Shown here: in pieces, positions 1 through 8,361 of the stretch
How the letters are laid out: each line of letters opens with the position of its first letter
Numbering within the stretch: position 1 is the stretch's first letter
NCBI GenBank assembly: GCA_025529335.1
Contig: JAMYHX010000767.1
Location: 1-13,118, forward strand
Reading direction: 5' to 3'
DNA from: Rhizopus sp. PT2906
Lineage: Eukaryota > Mucoromycota > Mucoromycetes > Mucorales > Rhizopodaceae
Length of the DNA: 13,118 bases
Made by a program: the position numbers and the translations under genes
Notes under the pieces: model-generated
Databases searched by the model: none
What the model was told of the DNA's origin: nothing
Seen by the model: the letters and a program-made list of their open reading frames with translations, nothing else

Positions 1-1052
1 CTCGTTCGACAATAAAAGGTAGTGTTTCTTGATTAGGATCTATGTTGAACAGGATCACTCGACGTAATTCTCTAATTAGACGTTAGATGGCTAATTCATT
101 ACATGTATTATATCATATTTTACGCGCTCGAATCATGTTGTAATATCCACATGAGTTTTTGAAGAATAGTCTTTCCATCGGCTGGATCGACGTCAATGTC
201 TGCACCTTGAAGTCTACATAAAGCAGTAACTGCCTGTATTCTTACTTGAGCTTCCCTATCTTTGATCCTCTCAAATAATGCTGCCTTCAGGTCTTGATAA
301 AGATCTTCACTGTATAGATGTTAGCATTTCTATCAATAATGATATATCCTTCTTACTCTATTTCTCCCATTGAGCTGATACTTAGTGCAACAATCTGACA
401 ACATCGAAGACGAACGGAAGAACGTTTGGCCGTAAATCCTCGTAGCAAATGTCTCAACAGGATTTCTACAAATCGAGAACCTACAGTCTCGTATTCTTCC
501 TCTTGATCTTCTTCTCCTTCACTATTGCTTAGCGATTCAATCACAATGGTTGGTTCTTTTGATCTGTCAATGTCACTTTGATCTGATTCGTCTGATTCGT
601 CTGATTCGTCTGATTCGTCTCGAATAGACTCTGATCTTTCTTTATCTGTAACAGACGTTTGTGGTTCAGGTTCGTCAGCTCTCAAATTGTTGTCTATACA
701 ATAGAATGAGTATGTATGAACACCTGAAGGCTGAATAGTTACCAAATTCTTGCATATACTGTAAAAAGCTTGCAATGAATCGCACAATTCTATCTGCATG
801 AGGCTCTTTCTTTTTAATAGACAGTACTTTGTTTATATTTCGTAACACTTCTTTTGTAAATATCGCTTCTCCTTCATAATCAATATCCTGAGGCTCCCCT
901 TTTTTTGCAGGTGACTTTAAACAGCATGGAAACTGAAGTTCTGTCAAGTTGATGGAGTATTTTCGTAGCACAGCATTCGGTTTTTGAGCTTCCATAAATA
1001 TTTCAGGAACACGAGTTTTTAATGAATTGAGGACATTTTCCTTTGCGAGCAT
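1..1052 (-). CDS. YCG1: Condensin complex subunit 3 (CAP-G/Ycg1 family), N-terminal part, cut by left edge
   Basis: HEAT-repeat (kleisin-binding) subunit of condensin, which compacts mitotic chromosomes in the nucleus. Exons, 5' to 3': 1052-743, 693-357, 309-124, 71-1; the introns (694-742, 310-356, 72-123) all have GT-AG ends and keep frame. About 301 residues are visible; the family is usually near 900-1000, so roughly two thirds lies beyond position 1. Family-typical stretches are the early helix with RIVRFIASFLQYMQE (about residues 87-101), the HEAT segment SVRLRCCQIVALSISSMGEID, the segment VRIQAVTALCRLQ, and ELRRVILFNI followed by ETLPFIVER at the edge. An acidic Asp/Glu/Ser insertion (about residues 110-170), partly built from a 9-bp repeat, separates the first two blocks. 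The ATG at 1052 is the first in frame, and an A/T-rich TATATAA-like stretch lies about 50 nt upstream. Family assignment is firm; the individual introns are inferred. Confidence 0.9.
582..617 (-). repeat. 9-bp coding minisatellite, four perfect copies
   Basis: TCTGATTCG occurs four times head to tail on the plus strand. Read on the minus strand within the condensin exon 693-357 it gives Asp-Glu-Ser four times (residues 129-140), continuing as Asp-Gln-Ser-Asp. The unit is a multiple of three, so a copy-number change would leave the frame intact. Confidence 0.95.
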
Positions 1053-1861
1053 TGTTGTTTGGAACGAATTGGAGAAATGTTGAGATAAAAAAGGAGAAAA
1101 TTATATAAAAAAGCGTCACGAAAGAAATCTCGCGTCTTGTCTGACAATTAAAAGCAAATCTATTGTCATGACAACTCGATTATGAAAATTGATATTTCCT
1201 TCTATGTTTGGTTATCAAGCAATAGAGTATCAAAGAATATAAGGGAAAGTATATTGTTGATTGATTCGTATTCTGTAAGCATTATCCTGAGCGGGCAATG
1301 GGATAAAACTCTTGAGGGAGGATGGAGATCGCCTCCCGTAGGCTTGTACACCCAAATTTATTTAAGGAAACAGAAAAAGATCAAGGAGAATACAGAATTC
1401 TAAACTAGTACCGAACGGGACGATGGAAATTGATTGTTAAAACTTTGTTCCGAATAATATAAGCTTGCATGAGTACTAAAGCTTGATTCTTTAAAACGTG
1501 AATCGACCATGATTTGATGGACTAACCATTACCAATAAAAAGCTAACTGTCATAGAGTAAATAAAGTATGGTTGCTATATTTCAACTTTACCCTCGTTCA
1601 GGTTTAGTTGACCAAATATGATCGGAAGTTAGATTGGCACTTTATCAATCTTTTGTACAACTTGACTTCAACGTGCAAATTACCCTTATTATATCAGTCA
1701 ATACATGGTTAATAAACGCCAGTGCTCCCTCCAATTAATGCACTCTTTCCTCTTCTTTCTTCTACTTCTCTTCCCCTTCTTTTTCTTTTCACTTTCCTTT
1801 CCTTTCTCTCTCTCTTTTTCTTTCTTTCTTTCTCTCTCTTTTTCCTCCTTTTTCTCTGTTA
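1053..1861. promoter_or_regulatory. Intergenic region between divergent condensin and His-rich genes
   Basis: This 809-bp stretch separates two divergent starts and should hold both promoters. It has an A/T-rich TATATAA-like element at about 1101-1110 (for the minus-strand condensin gene), a GC-rich 6-bp hairpin at 1316-1337, and a pyrimidine tract from about 1737 running into the start at 1862. Open frames at 1182-1403 and 1705-1977 have low-complexity or featureless translations and are not called as genes. No RNA gene was recognised. Confidence 0.6.
1737..1856 (+). promoter_or_regulatory. Pyrimidine-rich tract just upstream of the His-rich gene start
   Basis: About 120 nt are almost purely C and T on the plus strand and end a few bases before the ATG at 1862. 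Such CT tracts are known near transcription starts of strongly expressed fungal genes. Here it probably marks the core promoter or 5' untranslated leader; that role is inferred. Confidence 0.6.
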
Positions 1862-3294
1862 ATGAAAAGGTCAAGGTGGCAACTACTTTGTTTGGCCATT
1901 ACTATTTTATTCATTGTTATAGGTACACAAATAAAAATGATCCAATAAATATACAAAGCGAATTTAAAATAGTTTGATCTGTTATAGTAAATGCTTCCAC
2001 CGTCGAAAAGTTAACACATACTACAGATGATCATCATCATCACCGACATCACAAGCGCCCCTTTACAAAAACAATTGTCAATTGCTCTTTAGCTAAGAAG
2101 CAGCATAGACATCAATTGAAAACGATTAATAGACATCACCGTATTCACACGTCTTACGTTTGTCACAAAGCTCATCATACCACTAAAAAGACTAATAAAC
2201 ATGCCAAATTTCACAAGACAAAGAAGCATCACTCAGCCGATGTGAAGCATCATCGTCATCATCACTCTAGTCATCGTACCAGCGTCCATCACCACAAGGC
2301 AACCAAGTCTCATCATGCTAATAAAAAGCATCACAAAGACAAAGCACACGACAAGAAGCATCGAGGAAAAGATAACACTATTAAGAAACATCATTCGACT
2401 GTTACTAAACCACATCATACTAAAAAGATCTATCACGCTAAAAGTGACCATCACAGCACTATAATAAATTCTCATAAAGTTAGTGCAACCTCAACTGTGC
2501 CAACAGCAGTAGCACCTACCCCAGGTGTCACGAATGGTGACACACCTGGTTCAGTAACAATCACTCTCGAGGGTTTTGAACCCACCGTTCAACCTACAGC
2601 TATTCAACCTACACCCGCTGCTGATCGACAGGCACCTTCCGACAATTCATCCTCCGATAGTATCTCTGCTCAGGGCATTGCCGACAGCTCATCTTCCGAT
2701 AACTCTTCTACCGATGATTCTTCTTCTTCTGATAATCAGGAGGCTTCGTCCACAGAAGATCAATCGACGGGTACGACAATAATAAATCCTACACCTTCTG
2801 GTGGAAGTAGTGCCAGTGGTGGCACAGGAAACATCACCCCGGACGCCCAAGTATCCACACAAGCTGCCAACAACGGACCTAGTGTAGATGCAGAACCACA
2901 GAGCAAGATCATTGGTATCTCTGTAGGCGCTGTTGCCGGCTGTGTTGCTGCAGCTGGATTAGCAGGCATGTTTATCTACCGACGCCGACAGGACAAGGAA
3001 CAGCAGAGTGAAGTGGAACCAGATGAACATGTCAACACAAGATGGCGTACGCAATCGTTTATGGCTGTTGTTGCTGGAGCAGTAGCCAAACTTCCCAAGC
3101 GCAGTGATTCATCTGGATCAAATCGTTCACGTGGTGTTTTAGGCACCATTCGACGTGCTGCCAGTAAAGCATCAAGTACGTTGTCAAGATCAGGTTCGAG
3201 ATCAAGTCAGCAAAGTTATGGTATTGCCGTATCTGGACCAATGCCTCCAATTGCTCACGTAGACGAGCAGCGTTATCATTCACATGCTTATTAA
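1862..3294 (+). CDS. Histidine-rich single-pass membrane protein with signal peptide (sensor-like topology)
   Basis: Two exons, 1862-1922 and 1988-3294 (intron 1923-1987, phase 1), give 455 residues. Exon 1 plus the junction encodes a classic signal peptide: basic MKRSR, a hydrophobic core of about 16 residues, and a V-N-A/S cleavage site near residue 23. Residues 31-182 hold about 42 histidines among Lys/Ser/Thr, with repeated HH and HHH clusters. Residues 183-326 are Pro/Thr- then Ser/Asp-rich, like O-glycosylated stalks. A transmembrane helix spans about 328-351 and ends in YRRRQ. A basic, Ser-rich cytoplasmic tail of about 100 residues follows. The layout resembles fungal Wsc/Mid2-type wall sensors, but no cysteine-rich WSC domain is present and I do not recognise the family. 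The His region could bind Zn, Cu or Ni ions or respond to pH; that is inference. Without the first exon the protein would lack a start codon in this frame. Confidence 0.82.
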
Positions 3295-3345
3295 ATAAAT
3301 AAATAAAAAAGTATTTTGTCTTTATTAGCTAAAGGTTCTTGTCAT
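3294..3345. terminator. Interleaved polyadenylation region of two convergent genes
   Basis: The plus-strand gene stops at 3294, with overlapping AATAAA motifs at about 3294-3307. The minus-strand RasGAP stops at 3346, with an AATAAA on the minus strand at about 3321-3326. Only 51 bp separate the two stop codons, so the two 3' untranslated regions very likely overlap. Confidence 0.6.
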
Positions 3346-6300
3346 CTAGCCGCATGATTTGGTGATAATGTTGTTTGCCGTGCATTCTTTAGTACACCAC
3401 CGTGAAAGCTGAGCTAGCTCGTATGGCAAGTCCAGAAAATAGGTCGGGTTAGGTTCATCAGGTCTTGTCTTGCTTTGATCGTTTTGATCTTCTTCTGCGT
3501 TCTGTGTGTGTGTATTTTGTCTCAGTGATATGATGTATTAAAAAATTAAACACTTACTGATACATGGTTAATAAAGTCCATAAAATTTTGTGTATTGGCC
3601 TATTCATAATATAAGTTCGACCGGACAATGTAGCATCATTCAAGCTATCTTTTTACCTGAGCAAAGTCGTTCAACTGCATTATCCATAGTTCCTTTGCAC
3701 TTTGTTCAGTAGAGTTATGGCTTGCAAGTGTCATTAAGCATTTTGCAATCAAGGTCAAAGTACGACAGGTATTTGTATCTGGATGATCTTGTACTAGTCC
3801 AAACTGTTTAGGAGAGATAATAGCTGGACATATCCATCGTAAAAAGATAAAGCCGCTATTTTTCACTCGTTTGTTAATAAATAGCAATAGTATAGATATA
3901 TACCATGGAATTACCTGACACATGTATATCTGGCCACCTGATGATGTCTTTCCAAAACATTATCCTCTAATTTAAACCTGCTAATAATAGCCGATTGTAA
4001 ATGTCCAAATACTTTACGGAATTCACTAAGGTAAAGAAAGAAAGCGTTGTTTAATATTTAACCTATAGAATAACCACAATACTCTACCTAGGACATTTTG
4101 ATTTTGCTCTTTGAATCCCACTCCATATGCAACGAACATGATCAAACAGCTTTGTGCAATTGGTATAAGTAGTTTCGACTGTAGCATCTGGTATACGTGA
4201 GGACTCAACTTCGATATAGGTACCAGATTTACATATCCTTTCAATTGTAAACTGTAATGCCTCTTCCAGAAATTCTCTACCATTCATTTTCATAAAGTTA
4301 TCAATGACTTTTGTAAAAAATGAATTCCCTCTGAATAAAATGTTGGCATCATCTATTATAAAGAGTATTATGCACTGTTTCTATGAGAGAGAGAGGACGG
4401 ATCCAAGCTTTATATATGTGTATACCTAACGAGAGAGAGCTGACCTCATAGTCAATCAACGACTTTATCCATGCAATGGTTAATCCCATGCCTTCGTATA
4501 TTCTGAGAAGGTTACGTGCCAGTGCCTGAACATCGGATGTCTTTCTGGCCATATCATAAATCAAGTCATGGTGAAATTCTTTTAGGACATTTATCAGTGG
4601 CTGGTAGGCCTCGAGTGAAAAGACAGTGTGCTCTTCTAGTAATATCCCCACTCGCACTTCACCTAGTGCATTGCTGCCCGAACCCAGTCCGGTAAGAGAA
4701 GCAAATGCACGGTGCTTGCTTCCTTCTTTACGAATTTCATACCAGTCTTCCTGAAGCACATGGTTTAAAGTAGTTAATTGATCCGCGGGTATAAAGACAG
4801 TACCGTAGACGACATCTCGATCATTCTTGCTATTTTTGGAATAAATAGTAACTGTGATGCCATGATTTATCTTGGCAATATCACTAATAAATGCGTGTAC
4901 AGCGATTAATACACATTTCAGCTTTAGATGTAGAGCTTACGAGAATACAAAATCTTCCCGCCAAGACAGAGTAGCGGATTTCTTTAAACTGCCAGTGAGC
5001 GCTCTGATTTCCTGATCGATTGCGATTTCACAGTACAAAACGGAGTCCTTCAGCTGAATCTTTCGTCCCTCGCCTACTCGTATTGTCAGGCTTTGAACCT
5101 TTCTTGGCAGAGGCATCGTCTGTAAACAGCTATGCTTTAGGCGATTTAACCATAAATCTCGTTGAGCTCTGCTGCATGTAATCAGATGATATGTTTCTGT
5201 TGGTAATGGCCGAATAGCGATACAGTACTGCATATGATCCACAGAGTCAGAGAATGCATAAATATCTTGAGATGTAAGGGAATATAAATGAATAGGCCTG
5301 TGAAAGAATTCGCTGCTATTCTTTTCTGTCTGCAAGTGTAAAATACCGCCTTCTAGTAACGAGGCATACAAGATGCAAAGTTCGCCTGAGTGTTGAGAGG
5401 TACAGTTTAGCTTCTTAATACAAGACTCTATACAATATTTCATTGATTAGTTAGCTCCTTCTTTCCTCCTTTTCTCTCTTCCTACTATAAATCTTGAAAA
5501 GGCCAGTAAACTGTGTGGGCCCGTCACTTGCGATCATGCCAGAGCAGTTTACAGAGCACTCACTAATAGGAATAGGATGACCTAAAGCTGTTCCGCTAAT
5601 TGCCATCTCTGCACTGCTTGTGCTTTTATATGATGTAGTACTCTAAGGATATGTCATATTAATATAAAAAAAAGTATTAGTATATTACAATCCGCATTTT
5701 ACCATATTCTCTGTAGTGTGCACGCTCTCTACGGACAAGATAGACTTCTTTGACAAAAACCTATTTCCTCCTGACCCCAGTGGTTTGAGACGCAAATCCT
5801 TAAGTTATTAAGCAAGTAGATCTCTTCATATGAGTGTGAGAGACTTACTGAGCTCCTCCTTATTATTTTACTATTGTTCCATGAGCTTAATGCCTGTAAC
5901 CAGCAGGAAAAATCTTTGGCTGTCTCTGTTTGAAGTTGAATGCTATCATGCATATATTAATGACCATGGGGTGAACGAGAATAGTTGTAAACATACCAAA
6001 AGCTATCTGTTGCACCAGAAATCTGTATGACATAATCACGCTTTTCTGACTCTAGAGACTGCACAACCGCGTGTTTTAGATTGATGATTGTAATGGATAC
6101 CTAGATGAAATAGTGGTTAGTATATTGTAGATAGTAGACGAGTATGATCATACGCTTTGATTCTTATATTGTTTTAAATGCCCGTCATGATTTGATATAT
6201 AAAAGTAATGCCTTTTTAGAAGAAAAGAAATGTTATTAAGCATGAAAAAGTATCTTTCTAGTTTTACCTTTCCCATTTTCCTGTATTGCTAACGGATCCA

Positions 6301-7926
6301 TTTGCATCCTTGCTTCTTTTCTTGATAAGCAGATAACCTCTCGTGGACATGTGCTGGAAAATTTGCGTTTGTTGAGCAAACAGTGATTCAATGCTATTAT
6401 AGCTCTGCTGCTCAGGGGCTTAATCTATCATTTCACAACATTTGTATATAGTTTACTTACTATAGTCTTTGGCTTATTCAAAAAAGGGAAAGGAATAGGA
6501 GAAGAAGGTCGTGATGGAACATCTTGCATCGATTTAAGTGAACGATAATAGGAAGCAAGCTTTTCCTGAATATAGAGCGATAAACCCTCACTATTGCACT
6601 AGGGAGCTTGAATGAGATCTTTGTCAGATAAAGTATGTAGATTCACCATACCTTTTTTTCAAATGAAGTACTTGTAGAGTTTACATAATAGACGAATTCT
6701 GTTGTCGATAGCGCTAGTATCTGTAAGGCTTTTATATTTCTGTGCTTATCCGAAACTAAGCCTTCGAGTAAAGGTGTCAACTTGGAAGGGAGTTTAAGTA
6801 ACCTGACCTATGTTTTCCTTTTTGTCAGCTTACCTTTTCATTTAATAGTTCTCTTGTAGATCGAATCAGCGAATATAATGATTGAACATATTCTAACTGG
6901 GCTTTACATAATGATCTTTTTGCTGCATACAAGGTCGCTGTGATTTCCTAGCAAAGGTATATTGTCAGTTATATCAAAAGACTATGATGTTTAATTACAT
7001 CAAATGGCTTATGATTATTTTGTGCTGCTTTTAATTTCTGAGTTGCGCAATAAGTATTGGAAAGCTGTATGTATTTCGCTCTTGAATTTGGTATAATGTC
7101 TTTATAATACTTTTTAAAGAAACAGTTAAAATATCGCTACTATCACTTCACAATCACTTACTGCTACAGTTTCTTTAATTCTCAATCCATGTTCTCGAAG
7201 TAGGGCTAAAGAGGGAGGCGGTATCAGGATTTAATACATAGAATGAAAGAATTGTTGTATCTTACGAAGAATAAGTCGCACATCCTCATTTTCCCATGCA
7301 TCGTCATCATCATCTTCTTTATCAATCCAGCCTAGCTGAGTACATTCTTCTAGGGTATAGAATGGCTCATTTAACAATAGCTTTGTTTGCTCATATAACA
7401 AAGTAAGTGATTTATTGTAAGCTATTAGTCATGTTACTTGCTTGTGTATATTGAAGACAGAGTATTGTTTAGTACCTATTTCTAACTGTCTACACTGTTC
7501 TACTTTTTCTAACCATGCTAAATAGTACGATAGCCAGGTCTCTAATGTGTGCAAGTACTCTCTGAATATAGGAGAATCCATCCATATGTCCTCATACAGG
7601 CTACCTTGCTCTTTATTCTTATTTTGTATAACTTTGAGAGTAGGTGGTACGATGGCTTTTCTGCCAGATATGGCAATACTAATTTCGTTCTCATCGTCAT
7701 CATCACTACTAATGCTACTGCTGCTGCTATGAATGCTATCCATACTTATTGTGCTGGGGCTCCCACAAAAGCTAGTTACACTTCCCTCATTGGTATATAC
7801 AGGTAAGGTAGCTATAGATGTATTGCTAGGTGTTGATGATCTTATGGGAGGTAAACTAAATGACGATCTTGGTAGTACACATTCAAGTTCGTGGTGCATA
7901 ACATCGTTAGGATCAGTTTGATTCAT
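3346..7926 (-). CDS. Ras GTPase-activating protein with BAR-like, PH, PH, C2 and RasGAP domains
   Basis: Predicted to speed GTP hydrolysis by a Ras-type GTPase at membranes. Exons, 5' to 3': 7926-7476, 7421-7266, 7205-7162, 7064-6999, 6947-6834, 6780-6652, 6598-6461, 6407-6268, 6211-6154, 6100-5997, 5942-5849, 5798-5703, 5642-5486, 5427-4941, 4883-4426, 4352-4088, 4025-3915, 3855-3657, 3599-3558, 3501-3346. This gives about 1154 residues. A Ser-rich N-terminus comes first; then a helical BAR-like region (about 117-350, opening DSPIFREYLHTLE); PH1 (389-488, GYLLIKK to CWLQAL); PH2 (about 575-685); C2 (about 694-820, IRVGEGRK and WREDF); RasGAP (about 820-1090). The arginine finger is R905 in LFRGNS, and the FLRWICPAI motif carries R1029. 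PH-C2-RasGAP order is shared with yeast Bud2 and animal SynGAP/RASAL types; the exact orthologue is unknown. The start at 7926 avoids a 21-residue hydrophobic extension from 7989. The 6408-6460 intron has an alternative pairing. Confidence 0.88.
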
Positions 7927-8361
7927 AAAAAGAGAAAAAAAAAAAAAAAAAGTAAAAGAAGAAGAAAAGTAAAGAAGGGAGCATATCATATTGAATCGTG
8001 CATTTTGGTGGAATTAAGCTTTGTAAGGAGCACCATTTTAACCAACTTGTGTATTCCCTTGCCTTTTTTTTTTTCATTTCACTCCTTCTTCTTCCTCCCC
8101 CTTTTTATATTATCTGTTTGTATACAGAAACATTCGCATGTATTTGCATAAACAAATGGTGACGTTGTCCTATTGTCTCTTTTATCTCTTCGCTTTACTC
8201 TCTCATTGATTATTTTTTATTTTTTTTTCATCTTGGTTTACACCTTTTTTTTTTTTTCTTAATTCTAAAAAGTCTTCAAGGCTGAGCCCTGAATATACAT
8301 TACATATATATTTATTTACATAGCTTATGCTATTATATACTGTACAGAAAGCATACTGGAG
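7927..8361. promoter_or_regulatory. Shared divergent promoter of the RasGAP and RasGEF genes
   Basis: Only 435 bp separate the two start codons, so both promoters must lie here or overlap the genes. The region holds several poly(dA:dT) runs (7935-7951, about 8066-8076, about 8220-8228, about 8247-8259), which are known to disfavour nucleosomes. A CT-rich leader lies on the minus strand directly before the RasGAP ATG, and an AT-rich stretch with TATATA-like motifs is found at about 8300-8340 before the RasGEF ATG. Frames open across 7891-8151 read only the homopolymer runs and are not genes. Confidence 0.65.
7935..7951. repeat. Poly(A) run of 17 nt
   Basis: An uninterrupted A17 on the plus strand (T17 on the minus strand) lies 9 nt upstream of the RasGAP start at 7926. 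It forms part of that gene's pyrimidine-rich leader. Confidence 0.95.

Noticed and set aside
1182..1403. Plus-strand open frame of 73 codons upstream of the His-rich gene
   Set aside because: No recognisable domain, no clear promoter or splice context, and short enough to arise by chance.
1705..1977. Open frame of 90 codons rich in Phe, Leu and Ser
   Set aside because: It translates the CT-rich tract and ends in the intron of the His-rich gene. The low-complexity hydrophobic run is a product of the pyrimidine tract, not a membrane protein.
2029..2062. CAT/CAC-rich run considered as an engineered His tag or simple repeat
   Set aside because: It is the start of a long His-rich region with mixed codons and interspersed Lys/Arg/Thr, continuous with the native gene.
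2233..2969. Antisense and shifted open frames within the His-rich gene
   Set aside because: They shadow a long, clearly coding frame; His codons read in other frames give Met/Val/Leu-rich strings.
5830..6030. Plus-strand open frame opposite the RasGAP PH1 exons
   Set aside because: It overlaps exons whose minus-strand translation is a recognisable PH domain and continues across their introns.
7547..8151. Several plus-strand open frames opposite RasGAP exon 1 and into the shared promoter
   Set aside because: They read Ser/Asp codons in reverse or homopolymer A runs, with no domain or codon support.
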